DNA of 64,000 nucleotides from positions 1 through 64,000 of the forward strand of contig CAYOFF010000001.1 of the NCBI GenBank assembly GCA_964403415.1, written 5' to 3'. The position numbers were made by a program, and so were the translations under genes. The notes under the pieces are model-generated. The model did no database searches and was not told where the DNA came from. It saw only the letters and a list, made by a program, of their open reading frames with translations. This stretch comes from CAYOFF01 sp964403415 (GTDB taxonomy: Bacteria > Patescibacteriota > Gracilibacteria > Absconditabacterales > Absconditicoccaceae). Below, piece after piece: positions 25,110 to 37,300 of the stretch (position 1 is its first letter; each line of letters begins with the position of its first letter).

Positions 25110-25460
25110 ATGAAAGAAGCTTGTTTTCTTATTCTTGCTCTCCTCTTGTGATTCTTCACATCACAGTCGTTCTGATACTCGCTCTCCTCCACTGACATGA
25201 TTATGATACAGCACATAAGAGCCAAAGTCGATACTATCTCAGCAACAGCACCCGGAGAACTTATGCCTATCCAAACCAGACTGCGCGTCATCCTGCGTAG
25301 ACTTCCCAAAGACAGTAGAGAGTATGCGATTCTCTCTCAAGTCGCAAAACATATTTCTACCAAGCCACTACAGACTACTATGTATGAAGCGACTATTATG
25401 CCTTACTGAGGCAATGTAGGCGACGGCGTTCTTCGTGCGCAAGCAGCGCTCTTTATGTAA
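25110..25460 (+). CDS. Small exported protein of unknown function (116 aa)
   Basis: The frame opens MKEACFLILALLLGFFTSQS, a hydrophobic signal sequence or membrane anchor in which one Gly is UGA, and continues into a basic helical part (HIRAKVDTIS, RLRVILRRLPKD, QVAKHIS), ending GNVGDGVLRAQAALFM before TAA. Four UGA codons are in frame. No family is recognised. It stands alone on the plus strand and is followed by a hairpin terminator at 25561. Confidence 0.65.
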
Positions 25461-25560
25461 TCTCAACAATTGGCAAGATACTATCTCATTTTAGCCAATT
25501 TCTGTCAATCTTCCTGTCAACCTCAGGTCACCACATCTAGCCTCTGATACCACATTTCAC

Positions 25561-25600
25561 AACACCCTCTTCGCATCCTGTCTGCAGTGGGTGTTTTTTG
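25561..25600 (+). terminator. Rho-independent terminator candidate
   Basis: AACACCC (25561-25567) pairs with GGGTGTT (25589-25595) and a run of T follows. It would end transcription of the small exported protein at 25110-25460. Confidence 0.55.
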
Positions 25601-25715
25601 TATCTTTTCGAAAAAATAATAGCCGTAAGATCCCTTGCTACCTCGCTTCTCTCTAAATTTTTTTTCTCTTTGTTTCGCTTGATTTCATTTTTGGTATATC
25701 TACAACGCACACTAC

Positions 25716-25737
25716 ATGTTGTATTATATTTCAACAT
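25716..25737 (+). promoter_or_regulatory. Inverted repeat upstream of nrdB
   Basis: ATGTTG (25716-25721) and CAACAT (25732-25737) form a dyad with a 10-nt AT-rich centre, ending 44 nt before the nrdB start. It could be an operator; it does not clearly match the NrdR box. Could be chance. Confidence 0.3.
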
Positions 25738-25781
25738 ATACCTACTACATCTTGTGTTTTTATTTCTTTATTGTCCCTACG

Positions 25782-26762
25782 ATGCCACTTATTGGGAAGA
25801 AAAAAGTCACCGATGGAATCAAACTAGATCAGCGTCTCAATGTGTTTGCCGATCTCTACAAGAAACAAAAACAAGCCATTTGGTTTCCTGAAGAAATTAA
25901 TGTATGATTGGATCTTGTGGACTACAAGGCGCTTACTACAGAAGAGAATATACTTTTCCAAGAGCTCATCTGATATTTCCTCACCTCTGAGCTTCTGGTA
26001 CAAAACGTACTAGGAGAATCTTTTTATCCCTACATCATCGATCCTAGAGCCAAGATGGCTATGACGGTACAGATGTTTATGGAGGATATTCACTCAGATT
26101 TTTTTGAGATGATTTTGAATACCTTCAATATGAATCGTGACGAGCTCTACAACAAATCATCCACCGATCCTATCATGAGAGAAAAACAAGAAATGGTCGC
26201 ACGCGCTGCAAACCACATCAGTGTTTCTAGTGGCGGTGTAGATCCTGATACGCTTGAAGGAAAGAAAGCCATCATGCATGCTATTCTTATCAATAATATC
26301 GTCCAGGAAGGTATTTTCTTCTATTCTGCTTTTGCGCTCTACTTCGCTATTAGAGAGACGGGCAAGATGAGAAACGTCTGCAATGGTATTGATCTTGTCT
26401 TGATTGATGAATCTATGCATCTCAAGATGTGAATAGAACTTATCATGACGATGATCGATGAGACACCGGAGCTTGTAGAGGATACAGCATTTGTTGCGAG
26501 CATGAGACAGACTATTATAGAAGGAACAGAACTTGAGATTCAATTTATTAGACAACTCTTTGGCAATCGCATGATCTTTGGATTGAGTTACAATGAGATG
26601 GAACAGTACGTCAAATATATTACCGACCGCAGACTCGATGAGCTTGGCTTCGAACCACACTATATGGTCAGCGAGAACTCCCTCAAATTCCTCCAAAAAC
26701 AAGACCTCAAAACCCTCCAAAACTTTTTTGAAACGACACCCAACCAGTATACAAACTTCTAG
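25782..26762 (+). CDS. nrdB: Ribonucleotide reductase R2 subunit, class Ic-like
   Basis: R2 houses the metal cofactor that starts the radical needed by R1 to make deoxynucleotides. All six carboxylate/histidine ligands can be placed with the spacing of E. coli R2: E70, E101, H104, E176, E210 and H213. Two changes stand out: position 70 is Glu where E. coli has Asp84, and the radical Tyr122 position is Phe108 (E101-D-I-H-S-D-F-F108). This pair is the signature of class Ic enzymes such as that of Chlamydia, which use a Mn/Fe cofactor instead of a tyrosyl radical. The protein is 326 aa and ends with a short aromatic tail (NQYTNF) of the type that docks to R1. Three UGAs are Gly. nrdA follows after two small genes. 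Confidence 0.95.
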
Positions 26763-26780
26763 TTCCTAACCTGTACTTCC

Positions 26781-27167
26781 ATGCATGTACATGATCACGA
26801 TCTTGGGACAGACTATGTAAATACTACACCTGATGGATGTGCGCATTGCGGTAAGTGTGCTCAGGATATTCCTGACTGCGATACCTGTAACGGAAAAACG
26901 TTTTCATTTGCCTCACTTATGAGGCATACACGCGAACTTTTTTCAGGGACTATTTTTGAAACTCTTTCTTCCCCTCCGACGCATAGCTGACACACCGCTG
27001 AGCAGAGACTAAAACCCGTTTCATACTGTGCTGCATGCTGATGTGATCATGCCGAATGAGACCATACTGAGCTATGATGAAACAAATGAAACTGAGCATC
27101 CAGGAGGAAAGACCAAAAAACGAACCACCGAGGTCCATTTCGCTTTCGCACCGGCAAACATCACTAA
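26781..27167 (+). CDS. Small His/Cys-rich protein between nrdB and nrdA
   Basis: The ATG lies 18 nt after the nrdB stop. The N-terminal half has a His-rich start (MHVHDHDLG) and metal-binding-like cysteines (CAHCGKCAQ, DCDTCNG), followed by CAACGC. From about 27057 the frame contains five UGAs in close succession and low-complexity text, while another frame (27049 on) becomes protein-like; the true end is therefore unclear and a frameshift, programmed or from sequencing, is possible. Its place in the nrd operon suggests a role linked to the reductase, for instance as a metal-binding or redox helper; this is inference only. Confidence 0.5.
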
Positions 27168-27264
27168 CCGTATACATTATATAGAGATCACTTTAGCACC
27201 CATTACTCCTTGACACTCATGTCCCTCCTCGAACTTTTGCAGTCTTCAGTCACGACGTTTATAG
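27049..27264 (+). CDS. Alternative-frame ORF between nrdB and nrdA
   Basis: MPNETILSYD begins a frame that continues EVHFAFAPAN and NRIHYIEITLAP, which looks more protein-like than the overlapping end of the 26781 frame. If UGA at 27211 is Gly it would run to TAG at 27262 and overlap the next gene by 46 nt. It may be the real continuation of the 26781 gene after a +1 shift, or a separate small gene. Confidence 0.3.
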
Positions 27265-27674
27265 CTGATCTTCCTGCTATCGCATGTGCTCCCGATCATA
27301 TCGGATTCCGCACAGAAAGTAATGAGGCATATGCTTCATACAAAGACGCGCTCCTCAGAGAATGAGCAACTATTCTTAGAACGAGCACAGTCAACAACAG
27401 AGAGATCACTATATTTACGCTGCCTCATCCTATTTTGAGGTTCGTGTACATTGAGATCGCTCAGCCCAAAGCATGAGAAGAGCTTTACACGGACCTTGAG
27501 CACGTAGCATATGTCTGTCAGAATCTTGATGAAATCTACCAAAGCTATGGCGCACGTGCTGACGAACGTCTCATGATCAATAAGATCAAAGAGGTTCACT
27601 GAATTCGCTATTTCAAGATTACGTATGATGGGAAAGAAATAGAGTTCCGTGAAGCAAGCATTGCAACCGACTAG
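27219..27674 (+). CDS. YecM-like protein of the glyoxalase/VOC fold
   Basis: The 151-aa product contains DHIGFRTESNEAY, NREITIFTLPHPI, FVYIEIAQPKAG, LEHVAYVC and RYFKITYDGKEIEF. The order DHI-x-x-R, a central LF/IFTL-x-x-P strand, an IE strand with P-x-P/K-x-G, and a second EH block fits the YecM family, which has the vicinal-oxygen-chelate fold with possible metal binding. The biochemical role of YecM is not established. Three UGAs are read as Gly. It sits within the nrd cluster, 83 nt before nrdA. Confidence 0.7.
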
Positions 27675-27757
27675 CCCTAGCTACTACCGAGCGATATCCT
27701 TCTTCCGCATATTATACATTACACATACTCCTCTTTACTTTATAGCTTGTACTCCTC

Positions 27758-30475
27758 ATGACCAAAACTGTTATTCACCGCGATGGAAGAAGTGAACCCT
27801 TCAAGACTGAGAAAATCATTAATGCTATCACCGATGTTCTCAATGATATGAACCTCAGCGACCCCTTTGTTGCTATGTTCAAGATTATCAAAAACTTCGA
27901 AACCAAACTTCCCGACGAAGTGAAGACAGAGGAAATTGACGGGCTCCTCCTCAAAGCTATCGAGCCCCTGATCACGGAGGACTCTATTTATGATACAATT
28001 GCTACCAAGCAGTTTGTGAAGATCATCTCCAAAGAAGTAAACAAAAAATTCTCTAGCTTCAAGGAGTATATTCTCTTTGCTGTAGATACCGGTATGCTCG
28101 ATACAAGAATGAAGGATTTTGATCTCGATCTTTTGGAGCTCAACATCAACTACGCCAACGATAACTACCTCAATTATTTCGGCACCTCTACACTACACAA
28201 TAGATATCTTTTGAAAGATTATGACAAAAATATTCTCGAAAAAATCCAATGGATGTGGATGAGAATTGCTATGGGACTCAGTTTGCTAGAGAAAGATAAG
28301 GAAGCATTTACACTTGAGGTTTACAATAAATTAGCAACGCTCAAGTATCTTCACTCTACACCTACACTTTTCAATTCTGGCACCAACTTCCCACAGCTGA
28401 TCAGTTGTTTCATTGGCGTGGTTGGCGATAGTCTTGATGATATTATGGATAAGGCAAGGGAAGCAGCATTCTATGCAAAATTTGCTGGTGGCACAGCGAT
28501 GTCGTTTACCAAACTGAGAGCATCTGGATCTGTCATCAAGTCGATCAACTCTGCATCATGCGGACCAATTCCGTTTATCAAGATTTTTGATACCACGATA
28601 GCATCAGTTGCTATTGGTGGAAAGAGAGCTTCCAATCTCGTGGCATACATGGAGCCATGGCACTACAATATCGAAGACTTCTTGGACCTCAAAGAGACCA
28701 ACGGTAACGAAGCCGTCAGAGCCAGGAGACTCAACACCGCTCTCTGGATTCCTGACGAGTTTATGAATAGAGTACTCAAGGACCAAGACTGGTATATGTT
28801 TGATCCTCATGAGACGCCTGACCTTACGGATAGTCGGGGAGAGACATTTAGTAAGGCTTACGCTGCATACATAGCAAAGGCCGAGGCGGGTGAAATGAAG
28901 CTCTGGAAAAAAATAAAAGCCCAAGAGCTCTACAGAGAGATGCTTATCAGACTTGCAAAAACCGGTAACTACTGGTTCAACTTCAAAGACCGCCACAACG
29001 AAAAAAACCAAGCACCAAGTTATGCAACGATTCACTCGACCAATATGTGTACGGAAATCAGTATTCCAAATCGTGAAGATAGTACAGCAACCTGTACGCT
29101 TGCGTCCCTCAATCTCAGTAGATTTGTGAAGATGGATCAGCTCGCTGGCATCGAAGGCATGGGCTTTGAACAGAAGCTCGAGCTCATCCAGTGGGATGAT
29201 ATGATCGAGACAACCAAGATTGCTACCCGCGCACTCGACAATGTCGTAGACCTCAATCATTATGTTTCAGAGACATCTAGGAAGAGTAGCTTCGATCTCA
29301 GGCCTCTTGGACTGGGTGTGATGGGACTGGGTGAGATGCTCTTGTTGCTCGACATTCCGTATGAGAGCAAAGATGCGCTCACGCTCTCTGACAAACTTGG
29401 ATCTACGATTTACAACGCCGCCCTCGAAACCTCCAAGGAGCTCGTAGCTACGAGAGGGACGTTCTTGGATTACGATGCAGATCGCTATAGCTATGAGCCT
29501 AGAAGAAATATTTTGTTGCTCGCTATCGCACCAACTGCGACGATCTCCAATATCGCAGGGACTTCCAGCGGTATCGAACCTTTCTTTTCCAATGTCTATG
29601 CGAGAGAGACGCTCTCCGGCAAGTTCACCATTATCGTGAAGCATCTCATCGACAAACTCAAAGCCAAAAACATGCGGAACGATGAGATCAAAGGGAAAAT
29701 TATGAGCAACCAATGATCCGTCCAGCATATCGAAGAGCTCGAAGGCGTCATCAATAGAAAGCTCTTCAAGACTGTCTACGAGAGTACGCCGTTTTCACAG
29801 ATTGATATGGCGGCTGTCTGGCAGAAGTACGTCGATCAGGCAATCTCTAGAAACATGTACATGGAAGAGTCAGACAGAGCAAATCTCTTTGATATCTACA
29901 TGTATGCATGGCAGCAAGGGCTCAAGTCTACCTACTACTGCTTCATCGAAAAAAATATCCAGTGAGAAAAATATACCGAAAGCGTCAACAAAAGAGGCGT
30001 AAGAACCGGTTTCGGTGCTGCTGCAGGCGCATGAGCACTCTGAGGAGCAATGGGTGGTATGTGAACTAGTAATACAGGCAATGATGCATCTAGCGGTACG
30101 TCATCTTCATCGTCTCTATCGTCTTCATGATCTTTTGGATCATCACAGAATGGAGCTGACTCATCTGCTCCCTACGCGTCATGATCTAGAGGATTTGGTG
30201 CGAAGAAAACTGCAGAAGAACATGCTGTAAGCGCTACGATCGCAGATGCTACGCAGAAGCCTATGATTGATGTCGCATCACGTGACGTCGCTCAGATTGA
30301 CCTCTCTACGATTGACGTCAAAAACGTCACTGACGAGCAGAGGTGATTGATCGAGATGAAAATGAGGGCGGAGAAGTGAGACGAATATGTCGAGAAACTC
30401 AAAAAAGGCGAACTCTACGCCGGCGCCTGCCCTGTTGACCCTTTCGAGAAAGTAATGTGCGAAGGGTGCCAGTAG
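27758..30475 (+). CDS. nrdA: Ribonucleoside-diphosphate reductase R1 (alpha) subunit
   Basis: The 905-aa product reduces ribonucleotides with its R2 partner. It starts with an ATP-cone (IHRDGRSEPFKTEKI), then shows the conserved active-site blocks LISCFIGVVGDS, STNMCTEISIP (Cys between Asn and Glu) and SGIEPFFSN, and ends with redox cysteines (CPVDPFEKVMCEGCQ). The first 652 codons have no UGA although glycine is common, whereas the C-terminal third has many. Between about residues 750 and 815 lies a Gly/Ser-rich linker that separates the catalytic barrel from the tail bearing the redox cysteines; it is longer and more monotonous than usual. Stop is TAG at 30473. Confidence 0.96.
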
Positions 30476-30506
30476 AAGAGATGAAAACACTTTCTAGGTT
30501 TTCTAT

Positions 30507-31052
30507 ATGAATATTTATTCTTGCATTCGATCTGCTGTTATGACTTTTTTGTGCTATGCTCAGAGTATCTTTTTTCCCATTAGTTGCCATCTCCAATTAT
30601 CATTGGAGTTGATTAATTTTATCTTTACCGTTATGATAACCGTGGTAGGGATTATTATAGCCGCATACATAGGATATAAACAGATTAAGATCTCAGAAAA
30701 TCAGCTTGAAATTTCACTGAGACAAGAAGATTTTAGCAAGAAGCAATTAGAGTCTAGCGATCAACAGCTGAAATTGTCTTACTGGCAGTTCCATGTAGAT
30801 TGCATCAGATGGAAAATGGATAAAATACTAAGTGAAATGCAAGAACTACGCCTGAAATGAGTAGAAAGCCATAACGAAATAACAAGACTAATGCAACTAG
30901 GAGACAAGCAAGATGAGATAAATTTCTTGAATACTCATATGGCTGAACTGATAAAGACACATGCAGAAATGAAAACGGCATGGGGCAAAGAGTTAGAGAC
31001 CTATAATAGCTTGTTGGCTAAAAACCCTTACTGATTCAAACTGGAAATATAG
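30507..31052 (+). CDS. Membrane-anchored coiled-coil protein (181 aa)
   Basis: A hydrophobic segment (LINFIFTVMITVVGIIIAAY, about residues 33-53) is followed by a long heptad-like helical part rich in Q, K and E (KISENQLEISLRQ, KQLESSDQQLKLS), ending in GFKLEI before TAG. It resembles the many small one-helix membrane proteins with cytoplasmic or periplasmic coiled coils; no family is recognised. Two UGAs are Gly. It follows nrdA by 31 nt but has a different composition, so co-regulation is uncertain. Confidence 0.6.
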
Positions 31053-31061
31053 GTAGTTTAG

Positions 31062-31247
31062 TTGTTCTTTCTATATAACCGCAAACTATTTGATGTATCA
31101 ACTACTATCGAGGAATTCAATAAAGGGTATACAGAAGATACGAAAGAGACGATAAAAGCAAGTCATGAGATGATGGATAAGATAAGCACTCGAGATAAAG
31201 AGAAGAAGAGAATATTTGAAGAATATAAGCATCCTTTAGAAGCATAA
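31062..31247 (+). CDS. Short helical ORF in frame behind the coiled-coil gene
   Basis: After TAG codons at 31050 and 31059 the same frame stays open for 61 codons from a TTG (FFLYNRKLFDVSTTIEEF, KETIKASHEMMDK, ending HPLEA). The composition matches the preceding coiled-coil protein. It may be a separate small gene or the detached end of one longer ancestral gene. A strong terminator follows at once. Confidence 0.4.
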   Translation: MFFLYNRKLFDVSTTIEEFNKGYTEDTKETIKASHEMMDKISTRDKEKKRIFEEYKHPLEA

Positions 31248-31254
31248 CTTTTCA

Positions 31255-31297
31255 AAAAACTCCTAGGCGACATAACTGTCAATCCCTAGGAGTTTTT
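31255..31297. terminator. Bidirectional hairpin terminator
   Basis: AAAAACTCCTAGG (31255-31267) and CCTAGGAGTTTTT (31285-31297) are perfect complements with a 17-nt loop. A/T runs on both sides suit the plus-strand genes ending at 31247 and the minus-strand giant gene ending at 31330. Confidence 0.85.
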
Positions 31298-31329
31298 CAT
31301 ATATTGTCTATTCTCCTTGTGCTACCTTC

Positions 31330-34300
31330 CTACTCCTTATAAACCTTCATCTCCTCGAGCAAGTCTTTTGCTGCTGGTGGAAGTGTGCTCCAGAATGATG
31401 TTCAGGCCTTGATGAGGAGAGCTGCGCCATCGAAGATCTGCTCGTCTCTCGTTCCTGCTGCTTTATCAAACCAATTGCTGAGTGTAGATCTTCTGCCGTC
31501 TCTCAAGTGATGCATCGTGTCAGCTGACGCACCTAGCAGCATACCCTCTATCGTTAGCCCTCATCCATTACATCGGATATTTTGGTTTGGTGTATTGATA
31601 ATTGCACTTCACTTACCAAGGTCACGACTATATGTATCAAACGCTTTCGCCAGATAAATACCTTTGACCGTTTCAGTTGGTGTATCACAGTCTGCGTTTA
31701 CGAACGTGATCGTTCCCTCTGGAGCTACAATCATGAGATTTCCATTGAGCGATCAGACAATATTGACCTGCGCTGCTCCTTCTACAAGGAGTGTTGTTGG
31801 CTTGCCACCATTAAATACCTTACCCTGTGTATCGATCGTAATCGTATCTGTCGTGAAGTACACTTCTGAGGTAGGCACTTTTTTGAGACGCGTGCCGTCT
31901 GCACTGAGACGAGACATATCTGTGACTGTGTCCGTAGCTTTGGGTTTGTAGGTGGTTATGAGGTTTTGGAGGATCTTGGTACTTTCTGATTTTGTGAGGG
32001 TCACTTCTTGGAAACGTACGCCCGCAAGGAGTGTCTCTTGATTTCTGAACTGACGGAATGCACTGAGTTTTCTTCTATCATCAGAGAACGTAGAGAATGA
32101 AATTCACTTCTGGATCATATATGGTGCTGTCACTGCGAAGTTATACTGACATACTCTATCGGTGTTGTAGACTCTACGAGCTGAGAACTCAGCTTTGTTG
32201 TCTTTGGTTGGCGCACAGATCTCATAACTTACGCCGTCGATCGCAATAGCATACTCACCATAGATTGTCTCTGCATCGTTACCGATGATACGTGAATCCC
32301 AGAGACTATTTCCGTGTGATCTTGAAAGCATTGCTCTTGCGTCGGGGTTTGTCTCACCTAATGCTCTCGAGAAGTCATTGTACCGTCCGATCTCTTTTAG
32401 ATCTTGCACAAGACATGGCCTTACAAATTGATCTACCTGTTCGCCCATTGCGTTGACGATCGTGAAGTGACATTCGAGCGTTGCTTCATTGATCTTACCA
32501 AGACTGTTTGGTGTACAGGTATTGGTAGTCGCGTCTGCTTCGATATTCCACCGGAATGGAAGCGGTTCACCTACCTGAATAGACGGAGGATCAATCTCAG
32601 CACATTTTGCTTCACTAATATCGAACGGTCTCAAACGACACTCTCTCGTACAGATACTCTGTTCGCCGTTTGCCGCACCATCATCACATACTTCTCCTGG
32701 CTCTACGCGGCCATTACCACAGACAGGCACTGGACGTGATGACGACCTTGTACAGTTCACATCACAGCCATCGCCATTGATTGTATTTCAATCATCACAC
32801 TCTTCACCATCTCTAGCGATACCATCACCACAGAAATTACGACCACCGTCTGGCTTTGGAATCGTACATGCATTGGTACAGCCATCGTTATTATTGGTAT
32901 TTCCATCATCACATTTTTCGGTTCATTCTACGATACCGTTCCCACAGATAGGAAGTTTTGGTGGTTCTTTCTTGCAGGCTGGCGTACAACCGTCCCCTGT
33001 AAGCTGATTGCCATCATCACACTCTTCTCCTGTTCCAAGCTTACCATCTCCACAGTATCATGTACCGATTGGAATTTCTTTGATACATGTAGGTGTACAT
33101 CCATCTCCTGTAAGCTGATTGCCATCATCACACTGTTCTCCTGTACCGAGGATACCGTCTCCACAGAACTCTTTCTTGCACGTAGGTGAGCATCCATCTC
33201 CTGTGAGCTGATTGCCATCGTCACACTGTTCTCCTGTACCGAGAATGCCATCTCCACAGAACTCTTTCTTACAGGCAGGCGAACATCCATCTCCTGTAAA
33301 CTGATTACCATCATCACACTGTTCTCCTGTGCCGAGAATACCGTCTCCACAATATGGCTGTGGCACATACTTCGTCAGCGTAAAGCTAATACGACATGGA
33401 TCATAACAGAGCTTATTTGCTGTATCTTTTGCTACTTGCTGTTGCTGCTGGAGACTACCATAGAAGTCTGTTGTGGTTGGTTTGGTTGGTGCGGGCGTCA
33501 CTGGCGTTTCGTATGGCGTTATTACCTGCTTACCTGCTGCAACGTCTCTCTTGAATTGGTCTATACTTCTCTGGAGGTATGCATCAGCTACGTTTTTGTC
33601 TATTTGTGCTCCAAGTCCGTATGCATCCACAAGCGATGCTCATGCTTTTGCATCTGATGCTGCTACGGTGTCATATGGCGGCTGAATTCTATAGTACGGA
33701 ACATTTGCATCGTTTGCTGTTTGAGCTGTCTCTATAGCAGTAGGCACAAATGATTGCAACTTAAAGTTTACTGATGAGCCATCATATTCTGGGATAGTGT
33801 ATGCTGGTCTTTCCGCAGATGCCGCATCTGTCGCTACATCTGTAGGAACTTTGACTTCTGGTATATATACTTGTCCCGCATCTGTTGTAGGTGAAGCAGT
33901 AGGTGACGTTGTAGGAGATATTGTTGAAGGTGCTTTTACCACACCATCCGATGGTTTTACCGTTGTACTATCTATTGGTTTCGTTGGGATCAACGTTCCC
34001 TCCTTGGTAGGCGTTGTAGGAGCCGTAGGAGAAATCTGTCCTGGTATCGTTCCTGGTGTAGGAGTAACTGGCGTCACCGTCCCTGGCCTCGTAGGCGACG
34101 CAGGCGTTGTGGTTGGCGGCGTTGGAGACACTGGCACTGTAGGCGCCGTAGGCAATACCGGTTTCACGGGCATCTGTCCTGGTGTCGGTTGCAATGGAAT
34201 TACCGGCGTAGGAGCTGATGGATTACTGTATCCACTATCTTTACACAATAAACTCGATGAACCATCTACTGTACACAGCGCTGTGTATCCTCCTGGCTGC

Positions 34301-37300
34301 GTGAAGTAGTATTGTACTGAGAGCTCTTGTCCGTTACCGTTGTTGTTCCATGACTGGAGCAGTACGCCGCTTGCGTTGTACAAAGAGATTTCAAAATATG
34401 CACCTGTTCACTCACAACTCAATGTACCTGTAAATGGGACATTGGTTCATGTACTCTGTGGAGTGAACGTCAGTGATTCACACATACCACCTACCGTAAT
34501 TGGTTTCTTACATTGATCAGCTGTCATACCATCTACATAGCAGATTGCAGCATAGCTGCCTGGCTGTGTAAATGTAAATGATCACTGCTGTGCTGGTATT
34601 GTTCCTATTACTGCAGATGTTGCGAGATTAATAATCTGTATGAGATAATTTGTTCCTATACCCTGACATGCAAATTGCGACGTCAAAGGAATACTTCACT
34701 GCTGAGGTGCGACCTGCAGTACGGTACATTCAGACGGTGTTTGACCACAAGGCACTGTTGCTGTGGATGTATTGTTTTGTGGTGTTGGATCACCTGTTGG
34801 TAGTGTAACAGTTGCAATATTTTGCTCCGGCACACACACTCATGACATCACATATGATTTTGTGTAGACGGTAATTGTACCTTGCTGCCCTGGCTGCAAC
34901 GTTCCTATATTCCAGGTGAGTTGCTGCCCATTTTGTGAGAAATTCGTCACTGGGATATTTGGACTGCTTGTATAACTTTGGTACGTAAGGTGTGCCGGCA
35001 ATGTATCTCCGACCACTACTCATGTTACTGCCACATTCCCGATATTACTATAGGTAAGTTTGAAAACAACTACGCCACTTGTATTGAGCGTCCCGCTTTC
35101 GAGTTGTTTTGTAATTTTTAGATCTGGAATTCCCTGAGGCGTGTTTCATGTGACTACCACAGATCCCTGACATTCATTTGCTGTAAATCCATCTACATAA
35201 CACGTTGCATTGTAGATGCCCGGCTGATTGAAGGTAAAGTATCCATTCATACCTGTAATGACGCCGACTTGCTGACCGTATTGATTTGTGATGAAAATTT
35301 GGAAGACATCTCCCACACCCCAACACATAAAGTTTACTGCCTGTCCTGTTGTTGCAATTGTTGGCATAATCGAAATCTGTTCACACAAACTCGTCACACA
35401 GGGGACTTCCGCATCGTCGCTATTGTTGGTGGTGTTTGGCTCGGTAGAGGTCGTAGTGATCACGACGTGATTGATCGCATAGGTATCACATGACACGCCG
35501 TTGTAGTTGGTTACTTTTGCTTTGAGTGTTATTTCTCAGGTCTGCCCTGGCTGTAATGTACCTATCGTCCGCGTCAGTTGATTACCGTTTATGGCGAGTG
35601 GTGCTGGCATTGATGGCGTAATACTATGCCAGAAGTACGCAAGCTCTCGTGGGAGTGTGTCAGTTATTTTTACGCCTGTAGCGACCGCATTTCAGATATT
35701 TCAAAAGCGAATCTTAAACGTCACAATGTCCCCGTTTTGTGCAATAACTCCTGTCAACCGATCTTTCTCCACAAATACGTCCGGATACTGAATATCATTT
35801 ACATACACACTTTCTGTACATGCACCAAGATCAGCTTGACCATCTATCGTACATACTGCTGTGTAATCGCCTACATTTGGGAATGTATACGTCAGCGTTG
35901 GTGTCTGACTTTGCGCGATCACGTTACCATTGCTGTTGTCTGTGATTGTTATCAGATATGCACTTCCTACTCACACACAGGTAAACGTTACTTGCTGTCA
36001 TGGCGTGATGACGTTGGTAGATGCAGAGAGATTTGTACACATTGATGGCACACAAGGAACTGTAGCATCATCACTGTTGTTAGATGGATTGGTGTCTGTC
36101 GGAGGTAGCGTAATAGTTGTCTGATTGATTACCTCCGTACATCCTACACCACTATAGTTCTGTACTTGTGTAGTCAAAATAATCTGTCCACTCTGACCTG
36201 GTTGTAGTGTTCCTACATTTCGACTCAACTGCTGACCATTTTGTGTAAAGTTTGCTAGAGGAATTGGAGGAATTCCTGTATAACTCTGATATCAGAGTTC
36301 ATCTGGCAGCGTATCGCTGATGACTACATTATTTACTGCAACGTTACCGTTGTTTCCATACCTAATACGGAACGTTACTGTTGTATTGGTTGTACTTACT
36401 GATCCTGTCAACCAATCCTTGTAAACGTAGGTATCAGGAAGTTCTTCTAGTGATACAACTATTGGTTGGATACACTCACTTCACGCTGGGTTTGCTTGTC
36501 CGTCCACTACACACTGTACCGTGTAATTACCCACTGCATTAAATGTGTATGTTCCTACGTTTGATGGAATTGTCTGGATAACTTGATTGGATGCATTCAA
36601 AATTTGGATCACATAATTTTCACCAAATCCCTCACAGCTAAATGTTGCTGTCTCTCCTGGATGGAATGCAGAGTATGGTGAAATATTGAGTTGCGTACAG
36701 TATGATTCGTCACAAGGCGGCGTCGCATCGTCTATATTATCTCCCGTATCCACTTCACCTGGCACGATCGTAATCATACCTGTATTGAGAATATCGTTAT
36801 ACTCACATCACGCTCCTGTATAGTAGTTGGTTGTTGTCGCTATAATATGAATCTCTCCTACCTGATTTGGAGCAAGCGTACCCACTGACCACTGGATGAG
36901 TTGACCTCCTCCTGGAAGTGGCACTACTGTAGGATTTCCTGGTTGTCCGTTCACAATAGAACTTGCATACGTAAGGTATGGCGGCAAAATATCACTGATA
37001 TTCACGTTTGGTATAGTTACATTTCACTGGTTACCATAATAGATCGTAAACTCAACTTGACCAGACTGAGTATTCAAAAATCCATTCGTCCACTCCTTGT
37101 CTATAAAAAGATCTGGCACCTCTGGTTCACTTGCGATGATTGTCGCATCACATTCGGCGCTCGTCACACCATCGATTTCACAGATTGCTGTATATTGTCC
37201 TGATTCAGTAATTGCAAATGATCATATACCTGATGTATTTGTGATAGTCGAAACAACTCCGCCTTGATCATCATACAACGTAATCTCATACGATGCTCCT

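Larger units (their letters stand above)
25461..25781 (+). other. Intergenic stretch before nrdB
   Basis: No coding frame is evident in these 321 bases. They hold a weak inverted repeat (AATTGGC 25468-25474 with GCCAATT 25494-25500), the terminator at 25561-25600, a pyrimidine-rich segment, and a dyad at 25716-25737 just before nrdB. Confidence 0.6.

Noticed and set aside
25716..25737. NrdR box
   Set aside because: The dyad does not match the NrdR consensus and there is no second box; kept only as an unnamed inverted repeat.
33000..33360. CRISPR-like regular repeats
   Set aside because: The repeats are in frame, encode a Cys-rich protein unit and have no unique spacers.
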